Shown here piece after piece: positions 17,048 to 25,775 of a stretch of DNA of 64,000 nt. Numbering within the stretch: position 1 is the stretch's first letter; each line of letters begins with the position of its first letter. Position numbers and translations under genes: made by a program. Under the pieces are notes generated by a model. That model was not told the DNA's origin, did not search any database, and was given only the letters and a program-made list of their open reading frames with translations. The DNA comes from Arthrobacter sp. zg-Y820. GTDB lineage: Bacteria; Actinomycetota; Actinomycetes; Actinomycetales; Micrococcaceae. The stretch spans positions 2,232,001 through 2,296,000 of the forward strand of contig NZ_CP126247.1 in assembly GCF_030142155.1 (NCBI RefSeq), written 5' to 3'.

Positions 17048-18118
17048 TCAGGGCTTTTGCAGCAGCTGCAGGCGGCTCACCATCCGGAAGGCGTCCGGCC
17101 GCCTGTCCACGGTCAAGCGGAAGTCGTCGATCGACAGCGGCGAGGTGATGGTCATCCGGACATCGGCATCGCAGAGGACATCAACAACGTTGATCAGCCG
17201 CTGTTGAGCCTGCGCATCGGTGTCGGCAAAGGATGGAAGATCCAGAACCACCCAGGAGTCGAACTCCCGAGACCATTTCAGGTACTCGATCGTTGAGGTT
17301 GGGGTCCCGCACAGCTGGTCGAAGGTGATCCACAGTTCGTTGCCGCGCCGGGCAGCAACCGGAAACTGCCTGCTGCCGACCGTAAGTTCCGAAGCTTCCG
17401 AAGCTTGCGGCAATTGAAGACCGGCGGCGCCCGGCCGGGGGTCCTGTCGGAGGTCCGACTTCAGGCTAATCCAGTGTCCGGACCGGAATCCTGAAACGGA
17501 TTTCCGTGGCCGTTCCCGGTAGTCTTCCGTTCCCTCGAGCCTCAGGACTTCCATGTTGGCCAGAATCAGGTCAATGCCCGGTTCGAACATGTGATGCCAT
17601 TGCGGATCCGGCAGCAGCGACCGGGGTGCGTAATTGGAACTGGCCAGCAGGACGATGCCGGCGTCGAAAAGCGCACGCAGGAGTTTCGTCAGCAGGGTGG
17701 CGTCGGCCGGGTCATGCACATGGAACTCATCGAAGTACAGGAGCTTCAGTCCGGCGGTGAGCTCCCGGACGGCACGCTCGACGGCGTTCGGCTCTCCCCT
17801 GAGCTCATGGATCCGGCGGTGAAGCTGGTCCAGGAATCCATGGAAGTGGACACGGAGTTTCGCCTCGGTGGGAAGGGCCCGGAAATAGGCGTTCAGCAAC
17901 CAGGACTTGCCGCGGCCTGCCTCGCCCCAGACGTAGAGGCCCTGGACATCCAGGCGCGCGGCACTATCGCCCCGTGTCTTGGAACGTCTTATTCGGGGTG
18001 CAAACAGCTCGACGCCGAGGGCCAGGAGCCGGTCCCGGACCACCGTCTGTGCACTGTCCAACGTGAATCCCGCCAATGCGGCAGATTCATCGATAGCTGC
18101 TTCAAGCCGGTCCCTCAC
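17048..18118 (-). CDS. zapE: AFG1/ZapE-type AAA ATPase
   Basis: P-loop ATPase of about 356 residues. Walker A GEAGRGKSWLL, Walker B LLYFDEFHVHD, and sensor region LLASSNYAPRSLLPDP are clear and define the ZapE/AFG1 family, which acts in cell division or quality control of membrane proteins. Start uncertain: GTG at 18118 has GGAGA seven bases upstream; GTG at 18136 is an alternative, and the frame remains open to 18367 only through repetitive C/G-rich DNA. Confidence 0.85.
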   Translation of the reverse strand: MRDRLEAAIDESAALAGFTLDSAQTVVRDRLLALGVELFAPRIRRSKTRGDSAARLDVQGLYVWGEAGRGKSWLLNAYFRALPTEAKLRVHFHGFLDQLHRRIHELRGEPNAVERAVRELTAGLKLLYFDEFHVHDPADATLLTKLLRALFDAGIVLLASSNYAPRSLLPDPQWHHMFEPGIDLILANMEVLRLEGTEDYRERPRKSVSGFRSGHWISLKSDLRQDPRPGAAGLQLPQASEASELTVGSRQFPVAARRGNELWITFDQLCGTPTSTIEYLKWSREFDSWVVLDLPSFADTDAQAQQRLINVVDVLCDADVRMTITSPLSIDDFRLTVDRRPDAFRMVSRLQLLQKP

Positions 18119-18307
18119 GTCTGTTCTCCGCGCCACCCCTTGATTATGCCGCCTTGGGGACCGGCCGATTTCCACGGCGGCCAAGGCCCGCGGCGCTGAA
18201 ACGCCGGCCATTGGCCCCGGCAGGCGGAAATTCTCCGCCCAGCATCCGGAGCATCCCTTTCGTTGGCCAATCGCGCACGCGGGGCAATACTGGAAGCCGG
18301 GGTTCCT

Positions 18308-18380
18308 CCCGCTTCCCCGTCCCCCATCCCCGTCCCCCACCCCCGTCCCCCATCTCCGGTCCCCCATCCCCGTCCCGCAC
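18308..18380. repeat. C-rich 12-bp repeat in the zapE/SDR divergent gap
   Basis: Imperfect copies of a cccgtcccccat unit (about six) fill the DNA just before the short-chain dehydrogenase start at 18398. Strongly strand-asymmetric: nearly pure C/T on the plus strand. Confidence 0.8.
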
Positions 18381-18397
18381 CGCCCGAAAGGCCCTCC

Positions 18398-19231
18398 GTG
18401 TCAGAGCGAACCATTGTCATCACCGGCGCCAGTGACGGCATCGGTGCCGCCGCGGCCCGAAGCCTGCGCAGCCTCGGCAACCGCGTCGTCGTCGTCGGCC
18501 GGTCGCCGGAAAAAACCGCAGCGGTGGCCCGAGAGCTGGACAGCGATTACCTGCTGGCGGATTTTGCCCGGCTCGACGACGTCCGCGCCCTCGCTGAAAC
18601 CCTGCTCGAGCGGTATCCGCGGATCGACGTCCTGGCGAACAACGCCGGAGGCATCATGGGCAAGCGCGAAGAGACAGTCGACGGCCATGAGAAGACGCTG
18701 CAGGTGAACCACCTCGCACCGTTCCTGCTCACCAACCTGCTGCTGGACCGCCTGACGAAATCCGGCGCCAGCGTCATCAACACCTCGAGCGTGGCCAACA
18801 GCCTCTTCGCGCACTTCGACGTCGACGATCTGGAAGCCCGCCGCAAGTACAGCCCGAACCGCGCCTACGGCAATGCCAAGCTGGCGAACATCCTCTTCAC
18901 CCGAGAGCTGGACGCCAGATACCGCGGGCAGGGCATTTCAGCTGCGGCCTTCCATCCGGGCGGCGTGGCGTCGTCCTTCGCCGCAGGATCCACCAGCACC
19001 ATGCGCGTGATGTACCGGACCGCGCTGAACCGGTTCCTGATCTCGCCGGACCAGGGCGCCCAGACACTGGTGTGGCTGGCCACCTCGGTGCCCGGAGAGG
19101 ACTGGCAGTCCGGCAAGTACTACTACAAGCGCAAGATCTCCACTGCCAACAAGGACGCGTACGACGCCGCGCTCGCTACCCGGCTCTGGAACCAAAGCGC
19201 CGCAATGGTCGGGCTGCAGGCCGATAGGTAA
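18398..19231 (+). CDS. short-chain dehydrogenase/reductase (retinol dehydrogenase-like)
   Basis: 277 residues from GTG 18398 (GAAAGG upstream). TIVITGASDGIG (5-16), NNAGG and the active-site Tyr157-x3-Lys161 in RAYGNAKLAN. The LLLDRLTKSGASVINTSS block and long C-terminal tail resemble WW-domain/retinol dehydrogenase-like SDRs. Its last 56 bp overlap the 3' end of the rhamnulokinase gene on the opposite strand. Substrate unknown; linkage to rhamnose use is positional only. Confidence 0.88.
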   Translation: MSERTIVITGASDGIGAAAARSLRSLGNRVVVVGRSPEKTAAVARELDSDYLLADFARLDDVRALAETLLERYPRIDVLANNAGGIMGKREETVDGHEKTLQVNHLAPFLLTNLLLDRLTKSGASVINTSSVANSLFAHFDVDDLEARRKYSPNRAYGNAKLANILFTRELDARYRGQGISAAAFHPGGVASSFAAGSTSTMRVMYRTALNRFLISPDQGAQTLVWLATSVPGEDWQSGKYYYKRKISTANKDAYDAALATRLWNQSAAMVGLQADR

Positions 19232-20660
19232 CCGTCGGCGAACTCTCCGCGACGAGCCGGCGCAGATCGGCCAGGGAGCCTGACACGGCTCCGGCGGCCC
19301 GCGCCTGCACCAGCACGTTGCCCAGCGCTGTTGCTTCCACCGGACCGGCAATCACCGGCAGCCCGGTGGCGTCGGCCGTCAGCTGGCACAGCAGCGAGTT
19401 CTGCGAGCCGCCCCCGACAATGTGCACGACGTCGATGTCCTGGCCGGACAGTTCGGCCGCCCGGGAGAGGGTGCGGGCGTAGGCGGCCGCCAGGGAATCC
19501 AGGATGCAGCGGGTCACCGCCGCCGGATCCTCCGGCAGCACCCCGCCGGAGGCCGTCACCGCGGCGCGGATCCGGCCGGGCATCTGCCCTGGCGCAATGA
19601 ACTCGTCGGCGTCCACGTCAATCAGCGGCCCGCCGGGCGGCAGCTGGGCGGCAGCGGCCAGCAGGTCAGGCAGCTCCGGATCGACGCCGGCTTCGGCCCA
19701 GGTGCGCATTGATTCGCTCAGCAGCCACAGGCCGCCGACGTTGCGCAGATAGCGGATGGTGGCATCAACACCGCGTTCATTGGTGAAGTTGGCGCTGCGG
19801 CTGGCTTCAGTGAGGACCGGCTGCGCCAGTTCGATCCCGGCCAGTGACCAGGTTCCCGAGGAGATGTACGCGAATCCGGGCTGCAGCGCGGGCACCGCCG
19901 CCACTGCCGAGGCAGTGTCGTGCGAACCCACCGCCACCACGGGAGTGCCGGCGGGCAGGCCGGTGCGCTCGGCCACCGCCGGCAGCAGGACGCCCACCGT
20001 CTGCCCCGGCGCAATCAGCTCCGGAAATAGGTTTGCCGGCAGTCCCAGGGCGGAGAGGAACTCCGGGGCCCACTCCCCCGCCACGGCATCAAAGAGGCCG
20101 GTGGTGGAGGCATTGGTTTCCTCAGTGCGTCTTTTCCCGGTGAGCCAGAAGGCCAGCAGGTCAGGAATCAGGAGCGCCTGCCGCCCGGCCAGCTCGGACT
20201 CGCAGGCCAGCTGGTAGAGCGTGTTAAAGGGAAGATGCTGCAGGCCGGTCGTCGCGTACAGGGCCGCTTCCGCCAGCTTTTCGTGCACCAGCGGCACGAC
20301 GGCGGCGGTCCGGCCGTCGCGGTAGCTGTGCGGCAGGGTCGCCATGGCGCCGTCGGCGTCGATCAGTCCGTAGTCCACCGCCCAGGTGTCGATTCCGATG
20401 CTGACGATCCGCTCGCCGCCCTCCGCCGTCCGTGCGGCGGCCAGGGAGAGTCCGGTGAGGACCTCGTCAAAAATTCCACGCAGGTCCCAGCGCAGCGCCC
20501 CGTCGATTTCCCGGACACCGTTGGGAAACCGGTGCACGGTCTCCAGGGCGGGACCGCCGGGCCCCATCCGGCCGAGGATGACCCGGCCGGATGAGGCACC
20601 AATGTCGACGGCGGCAAACACGCCGGCCGCAGTCCGCGTGTCCGGCGTGTTCGCGTTCAT
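19176..20660 (-). CDS. rhaB: rhamnulokinase
   Basis: FGGY-family sugar kinase of 494 residues, phosphorylating L-rhamnulose at O1. AAVDIGASSGRVILG at the N-terminus is the phosphate-1 motif with the Ser-Ser-Gly-Arg typical of rhamnulokinase; GSHDTASAVAA and HIVGGGSQNSLLCQLTADA are the later FGGY blocks. Its ATG overlaps the stop of the aldolase fusion gene (ATGA), last gene of the operon. Its 3' end runs 56 bp into the convergent short-chain dehydrogenase. Confidence 0.93.
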   Translation of the reverse strand: MNANTPDTRTAAGVFAAVDIGASSGRVILGRMGPGGPALETVHRFPNGVREIDGALRWDLRGIFDEVLTGLSLAAARTAEGGERIVSIGIDTWAVDYGLIDADGAMATLPHSYRDGRTAAVVPLVHEKLAEAALYATTGLQHLPFNTLYQLACESELAGRQALLIPDLLAFWLTGKRRTEETNASTTGLFDAVAGEWAPEFLSALGLPANLFPELIAPGQTVGVLLPAVAERTGLPAGTPVVAVGSHDTASAVAAVPALQPGFAYISSGTWSLAGIELAQPVLTEASRSANFTNERGVDATIRYLRNVGGLWLLSESMRTWAEAGVDPELPDLLAAAAQLPPGGPLIDVDADEFIAPGQMPGRIRAAVTASGGVLPEDPAAVTRCILDSLAAAYARTLSRAAELSGQDIDVVHIVGGGSQNSLLCQLTADATGLPVIAGPVEATALGNVLVQARAAGAVSGSLADLRRLVAESSPTVTYRPAARPLRRFGSRAG

Positions 20661-22693
20661 CGCAGGAAGGCCGCCGCCACGCCGGCGTCAACCGGAATGT
20701 GCAGGCCGGTGGTGTGCGAGAGGTCCTCGCCGGTCAGCACCGCCACCGCGTTGGCGACGTTTTCCGGAAGCACCTCGCGCTTGAGCAGGGTGCGCTGGGC
20801 GTAGAACTTGCCCAGCTCTTCCTCGGGCACGCCGTAGACCGCAGCACGCTTGGCGCCCCAGCCGCCGGCGAAGATGCCGGAGCCGCGGACCACGCCGTCG
20901 GGGTTGATGCCGTTGACCTTGATGCCGTGCTCCCCCAGCTCGGCGGCCAGCAGGCGCACCTGGTGTGCCTGGTCGGCCTTGGTGGCGGAGTAGGCGATGT
21001 TGTTGGGCCCGGCGAAGACCGAGTTCTTGGAGGAGATGTAGATGATGTCCCCGCCCATGTCCTGGTCGATCAGCACCTTGGCCGCAGCCTTGGAGACAAA
21101 GAAGGAACCCTTGGCCATGACGTTGTGCTGCAGGTCCCAGTCTTTCTCGCTGGTTTCCAGCAGCGGCTTGGAGATGGACAGGCCGGCGTTGTTGACCACC
21201 AGGTCCAGGCCGCCGAAGGCGAGGACGGTGGCGTCGATGGCCGCCTGCACCTGCGCTTCATCGGTCACGTCCGCCTGCACGCCGACGGCGACGTCGGAGC
21301 CGCCCAGTTCGGCGGCCACCGCTTCGGCGTTCTCCAGGTTCAGGTCCGCGATGACCACGCAGGCGCCCTCGGCAGCCAGACGCGTGGCGATGGCCTTGCC
21401 GATGCCCGAGGCAGCACCCGTCACCAGGGCGATGCGCGTGGCGTGGGACTTCGGCTTCGGCAAACGCGCCAGCTTGGCTTCCTCCAGCGCCCAGTACTCG
21501 ATCCGGAACTTTTCGGATTCCTCGATCGGAGCGTAAGTGGAAATGGCTTCGGCGCCGCGCATGACGTTGATGGCATTGGTGTAGAACTCGCCGGCCACGC
21601 GAGCGGTCTGCTTGTTGGCACCGTAGGTGAACATGCCCACGCCGGGAACGAGGACGACGGCGGGGTCGGCGCCGCGCATCGCCGGCGAGTCTTCGCTGCG
21701 GTGGCGGTCATAGTACGCCCGGTAGTCGGCGCGGTACTGCTCGTGCAGCTCCTTCAGCCGGGCAATGCTGTCCTCGATGGAGGCGTTGGCCGGCAGGTCC
21801 AGGATCAGCGGCTTGACCTTGGTGCGCAGGAAGTGGTCCGGGCAGGAGGTGCCCAGGGCACCCAGGCGCGGGTGTTCGGCACGTGCCAGGAAGTCCAGGA
21901 CGACGGCGTCGTCGGTGAAGTGCCCCACCTGCGGCTTGTCGGTGGAGGCCAGGCCGCGGATGACCGGAGCCAGGGCGGCTGCCTTGGCGCGGCGTTCGGC
22001 TTCGCTCAGCGGCGAGTAGCCCGGCAGCACGGCGCCGAAGGGGTCCTCCCGGCCATTTCCGGCGATGAAGGCTTCAGCGGTTTCGATGATCCACAGCGAG
22101 TTGGCCTCGGCTTCCTCGGACGTGACGCCCCAGGCAGTGATGCCGTGGCCGCCGAGGATGGTGCCGATCGCCTGCGGGTTGGCTTCCTTGATGGCCGCAA
22201 TGTCCAGGCCGAGCTGGAAGCCCGGACGGCGCCAGGGCACCCAGACCACCTTGGAGCCGAAGATCTTCTGCGTCAGCGCTTCGCCGTCGGCTGCTGTGGC
22301 GATGGCGATCCCGGAGTCCGGATGCAGGTGGTCAACGTGCGCGGCGTCGACCAGGCCGTGCATGGCGGTGTCGATGGAGGGGGCGGCGCCGCCCTTGCCG
22401 TGGAGGCAGTAGTCGAAGGCCGCCACCATTTCGTCCTCGCGGTCCAGGCCCGGGTAGGTGCTGACCATGGCGCGCATGCGGTCCAGCCGCAGGACGGCCA
22501 GCCCGGACTCCTTCAGGGTGCCCAGGTCTCCGCCGGAGCCCTTGACCCAGAGCAGTTCGACGTCCTCCCCGGTGACCGGGTCGGTGGCGGTGCCCTTGGC
22601 GGAGGTGTTTCCGCCGGCGTAGTTGGTGTTGCGCTTGTCGGCGCCGAGACGGTTCGAACGGGCGATCAGCGCGCTGACGGTTTCGTTGGTCAT
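20657..22693 (-). CDS. bifunctional rhamnulose-1-phosphate aldolase / lactaldehyde dehydrogenase
   Basis: Fusion of 678 residues. The N-terminal class II aldolase half (about 1-400) has TNYAGGNTSAKG, WVKGSGGDLGTL and the metal site region HLHPDSGIAIATA. The C-terminal SDR half (from about 425) starts ALVTGAASGIGKAIATRLA with NNAG and the active-site AYSATKADQ. Such proteins (RhaEW/YuxG type) split rhamnulose-1-phosphate and then oxidise L-lactaldehyde. Second gene of the rhamnose operon, 4 bp after the isomerase. ATG at 22693 chosen because the upstream open frame overlaps the isomerase. Confidence 0.92.
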   Translation of the reverse strand: MTNETVSALIARSNRLGADKRNTNYAGGNTSAKGTATDPVTGEDVELLWVKGSGGDLGTLKESGLAVLRLDRMRAMVSTYPGLDREDEMVAAFDYCLHGKGGAAPSIDTAMHGLVDAAHVDHLHPDSGIAIATAADGEALTQKIFGSKVVWVPWRRPGFQLGLDIAAIKEANPQAIGTILGGHGITAWGVTSEEAEANSLWIIETAEAFIAGNGREDPFGAVLPGYSPLSEAERRAKAAALAPVIRGLASTDKPQVGHFTDDAVVLDFLARAEHPRLGALGTSCPDHFLRTKVKPLILDLPANASIEDSIARLKELHEQYRADYRAYYDRHRSEDSPAMRGADPAVVLVPGVGMFTYGANKQTARVAGEFYTNAINVMRGAEAISTYAPIEESEKFRIEYWALEEAKLARLPKPKSHATRIALVTGAASGIGKAIATRLAAEGACVVIADLNLENAEAVAAELGGSDVAVGVQADVTDEAQVQAAIDATVLAFGGLDLVVNNAGLSISKPLLETSEKDWDLQHNVMAKGSFFVSKAAAKVLIDQDMGGDIIYISSKNSVFAGPNNIAYSATKADQAHQVRLLAAELGEHGIKVNGINPDGVVRGSGIFAGGWGAKRAAVYGVPEEELGKFYAQRTLLKREVLPENVANAVAVLTGEDLSHTTGLHIPVDAGVAAAFLR

Positions 22694-22697
22694 GTTC

Positions 22698-23864
22698 TTA
22701 GGCTCCCCATCCGGCCTGCTGGCCGCCCTGGCGTTCGGTGTTGATCTTGTCCTGGTAGCCGCTGGCCGCGTAGGCGGCCATCGGATCCGCAGGCAGTCCG
22801 CGGGACTCGCGCCACTGCGCCAGGCCCGGACGGACATCGGTGTAGAAAGCGTCCATGAAGACGGCATTGGCGCCGAGCACGTCACCGGCGGTCTGTGCCG
22901 CATCCAGTGCGTCGGAATCGACCAGCAGGGCCCGGGCCATCATTTCCTGCACATTGAGCACGGAACGGATCTGGCCGGGGATCTTCTCTTCGAGGTTGTG
23001 GCACTGGTCCAGCATCAGGGAGACGCCGCTGTCCGGGCCGAAGCCGCCGCCGCGGACCACTTCGAAGAGGATCCGGAAGAGCTGGAACGGGTCGGCCGAG
23101 CCGACAATCAGGTCATCGTCAGCGTAGAAGCGGGAGTTGAAGTCGAACGAGCCGAGCTTGCCCAGTCGCAGCAGCTGGGCCACGATGAATTCAATGTTGG
23201 TGCCCGGCGCGTGGTGGCCGGTGTCGAGGCAGACCAGGGCCTTCTCGCCCAGGGCCAGGGTGTGCGCGTAGGACGTGCCCCAGTCGGGAACGTCGGTGTG
23301 GTAGAAAGCCGGCTCGAAGAACTTGTACTCGAGGACCAAACGCTGGTCGTCGCCGAGGCGGTCGTAGACCTTCCGCAGTGATTCCCCCAGCCAGTCCTGC
23401 CGCGAGCGCATGTTGCCCTGCCCGGGGTAGTTGGTGCCGTCCGCGAGCCAGATCTTCAGGTCCCGTGAGCCGGTCTGGTGCATGACGTCGATGCAGTCAT
23501 ACATGTGGTCAATGGCCTTCTGCCGCACTGCGGGGTTGCTGTGCGTGAGGCTGCCGAACTTGTACTCGTCGTCCTGGAACGTGTTGGAGTTCACCGTTCC
23601 CAGGGCGATGTTGTGTTCCTTGGCGTAGGCGCCCAGCTCCGCGTAGTCGTCAACCTTGTCCCAGGGAATGTGCAGGGCGACGGCGGGGGCCAACCCGGTC
23701 AGTTCGTTGACCTTGGCTGCATCGGCGATCTTCTCCCGGATGGTGCGCGGCGTGCCGGGGGTCGCGAAAACCTTGAAACGGGTGCCGGAATTTCCGTAGG
23801 CCCATGAGGGAACCTCGATTCCCAGGCCCTCCAGGGCGGGAAGGATGTCGGTCAGTGACGTCAT
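22698..23864 (-). CDS. rhaI: L-rhamnose isomerase
   Basis: TIM-barrel sugar isomerase of about 388 residues, of the actinobacterial/Pseudomonas RhaI type rather than enterobacterial RhaA. Stretches ALHIPWDKVDDY, LGTVNSNTFQDD, KIWLADGTNYPGQ, LEYKFFEPAFYHTD and ALVCLDTGHHAPGTN hold the metal and substrate residues. Converts L-rhamnose to L-rhamnulose. ATG 23864 has GGAG eight bases upstream. First gene of the rhaI-aldolase-rhaB operon, divergent from the LacI regulator across a symmetrical operator. Confidence 0.92.
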   Translation of the reverse strand: MTSLTDILPALEGLGIEVPSWAYGNSGTRFKVFATPGTPRTIREKIADAAKVNELTGLAPAVALHIPWDKVDDYAELGAYAKEHNIALGTVNSNTFQDDEYKFGSLTHSNPAVRQKAIDHMYDCIDVMHQTGSRDLKIWLADGTNYPGQGNMRSRQDWLGESLRKVYDRLGDDQRLVLEYKFFEPAFYHTDVPDWGTSYAHTLALGEKALVCLDTGHHAPGTNIEFIVAQLLRLGKLGSFDFNSRFYADDDLIVGSADPFQLFRILFEVVRGGGFGPDSGVSLMLDQCHNLEEKIPGQIRSVLNVQEMMARALLVDSDALDAAQTAGDVLGANAVFMDAFYTDVRPGLAQWRESRGLPADPMAAYAASGYQDKINTERQGGQQAGWGA

Positions 23865-24000
23865 TGGCTGTACTCCAAGCTGGGCGGGAAGGTGGAAAGC
23901 GATTCCTGCGGACGCCGTCACGCCCTGGCCGCTGCTGAACCGAAAGATGCGGAACAGCGGCGGACGCTGGGAGCTGAACGAACGGCGCGGCCCGCGAGGC

Positions 24001-24029
24001 TTTGAATCGTTTCATTAATACGATTCAAA
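24001..24029. promoter_or_regulatory. symmetrical operator between rhaI and its LacI regulator
   Basis: TTTGAATCGT-TTCATTAAT-ACGATTCAAA: perfect 10-bp inverted arms around a 9-bp spacer, 59 bp before the LacI start and about 140 bp before rhaI. A second copy precedes rhaM at 14130. Best explained as the binding site of the adjacent LacI-family protein. Confidence 0.8.
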
Positions 24030-24087
24030 CATAGGGTTTCCGCGATAGGCTGTCAAGACAGAGGCGGCACGAAATCAGGGGATCACT

Positions 24088-25092
24088 ATGGCAGCGAGCA
24101 TAAAAGAGGTGGCGGCGCGTGCCGGCGTGGCCGTGGGAACCGTATCGAACGTCCTGAACCATCCGGACCGGGTGTCTGCGCCCACCCTCGAACGGGTGAT
24201 GGACGCCGTCAACGCACTGGGTTTTGTCCGCAACGACGCGGCCCGCCAGCTGCGGGCCGGCCAGAGCCGCACCATCGGCCTGATCGTGCTTGACTCCTCC
24301 AACCCGTTTTTTGCCGCCGTCGCCCGTGCGGCCGAAAACGAGGCCACCCGCCACGGCGCAGACATCATCCTCGGCAACAGCGGCAATGATCCGGCGCGCG
24401 AAGCACGCTACGTCACCCTGTTCGAGGAGCAGCGGGTCCAGGGTGTGCTGATCTCGCCCGCCGGAGACATCAGCAGCCGCCTCGGCTCCCTGCGGGACCG
24501 CGGCGTTGCTGCCGTCCTGGTGGACCGTGAAGGCGATCCGTCGGTCCACAGTTCCGTCTCGGTGGACGACACCGCCGGAGGAACCATGGCCGCGGAGCAC
24601 CTGCTCGAGACCGGACGACGGCGACTGGCCTTCGTGGGCGGCTCCCCCGGCATCCGGCAGGTCGCCGACCGATTGGCCGGCGCCCGCAGCGCCGTCATCA
24701 AGGTTCCGGGAGCCACCCTTGAGGTACTGGAGGCCGCTGACATGACAGTCCTCGCCGGACGGGCCGTCGGCCAGGAGCTGGTGGAGCGGGGCAGGGATCA
24801 ACTGCCGGAGGCCATCTTCTGCGCCAACGACCTCCTGGCGGTGGGCGTGCTGCAGTCCCTGCTGCTGATCAACGGGCTGCGCGTGCCGCAGGACGTGGCA
24901 CTCATCGGCTACGACGACATCGATTTCGCCCAGTCCACCGTGGTTCCCCTCTCCTCGATCCGCCAGCCGGCCGAGGAGATCGGGCGGACCGCCGTCGCAC
25001 TCCTGCAGGAACAGCTGGGGGACTCTCCGGCTCCGCCCCGCCAGGTGCGTTTTACGCCCGAACTCGTGGCCAGGCAGAGCACCCGGACCTAG
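24088..25092 (+). CDS. LacI-family regulator of rhamnose catabolism
   Basis: 334 residues. N-terminal LacI helix-turn-helix IKEVAARAGVAVGTVSNVLN followed by the hinge region, then a periplasmic-binding-protein-like ligand domain starting RTIGLIVLDSSNPFF and containing FCANDLLAVGVLQ and ALIGYDDIDFA. Divergent from the rhaI operon with a perfect inverted-repeat operator between them. Probably represses rhaI, the aldolase fusion, rhaB and the distant rhaM until rhamnose or a phosphorylated derivative is present. Confidence 0.88.
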   Translation: MAASIKEVAARAGVAVGTVSNVLNHPDRVSAPTLERVMDAVNALGFVRNDAARQLRAGQSRTIGLIVLDSSNPFFAAVARAAENEATRHGADIILGNSGNDPAREARYVTLFEEQRVQGVLISPAGDISSRLGSLRDRGVAAVLVDREGDPSVHSSVSVDDTAGGTMAAEHLLETGRRRLAFVGGSPGIRQVADRLAGARSAVIKVPGATLEVLEAADMTVLAGRAVGQELVERGRDQLPEAIFCANDLLAVGVLQSLLLINGLRVPQDVALIGYDDIDFAQSTVVPLSSIRQPAEEIGRTAVALLQEQLGDSPAPPRQVRFTPELVARQSTRT

Positions 25093-25120
25093 CCCGGCAC
25101 CTTCCCGGTGCTGCCACCTC

Positions 25121-25178
25121 ACCGCTGCTTCTTAACGGCTCTTCCATAACCGCTGCTTCTTGACCGCTGCTTCTTAAC
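25121..25178. repeat. short accgctgcttctt repeats
   Basis: Three copies of accgctgcttcttaa/g start at 25121, 25149 and 25163 in the gap after the LacI stop; the last two are adjacent with a 14-bp period. Confidence 0.8.
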
Positions 25179-25260
25179 CGCCCGCCGGGTGTTACCGGCG
25201 CTTCCCGCTGGCTACCGTGGAAGGACCGGTGCGATCCGGGCGAGCAGAGAGGCGAAGTCC

Positions 25261-25611
25261 ATGCACGACTCATCAGGCATCAACGTTTCCGTTCCGCCTT
25301 CGGGGCCGGGCTGCGTGGAGTGCACGGCGGAGGGAAGCTGGTGGTTCCATTTGCGCCGCTGCGCCGAGTGCGGTCACATCGGCTGCTGCGACTCATCCCC
25401 GAACCGGCATGCCACGGCGCACGAAGCCTCGACCGGCCATCCGGTAATCCGGAGCTTTGAGCCGGGCGAAGACTGGTTCTGGGACTACCGGACCAGTTCG
25501 GCCTTCGAAGGCCCGGTCCTGGCGCCGCCGGAATCCCATCCGCCGAGCCAGAGCGTCCCCGGTCCCGCGGGCCTGGTTCCGCCGGACTGGGTCTCCAAGC
25601 TGGCCCGGTGA
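25261..25611 (+). CDS. UBP-type zinc-finger protein
   Basis: 116-residue protein dominated by a UBP-type zinc finger: CVECTAEGSWWFHLRRCAEC, then HIGCCDSSPNRHATAHEAST GHPV, giving the usual Cys/His ligands. Bacterial stand-alone members are common in actinobacteria and of unknown role; binding to a C-terminal diglycine is known for eukaryotic relatives only. The C-terminal 40 residues are Pro-rich. ATG 25261 set by the family start; GAGAGGCGAAG lies before it. Confidence 0.85.
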   Translation: MHDSSGINVSVPPSGPGCVECTAEGSWWFHLRRCAECGHIGCCDSSPNRHATAHEASTGHPVIRSFEPGEDWFWDYRTSSAFEGPVLAPPESHPPSQSVPGPAGLVPPDWVSKLAR

Positions 25612-25775
25612 CGCACGTCCCGGGATTCCAAGATCCCGACAACCAGACCCGAAACCCCAGACCCCAGACCCCCAGGCCCCGGACCCCAAACCCACAGAGC
25701 CCGGACGCGCCGACGCGCCGTCATGCAGCTCACAAAGATCCGCACACTCCCATGTTTACAGCGTAAGCTGGAGCT

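Noticed and set aside
20591..22744. A 717-codon plus-strand open frame opposite the rhamnulose aldolase fusion
   Set aside because: Composition follows from the codon bias of the minus-strand gene; no domains, no ribosome site.
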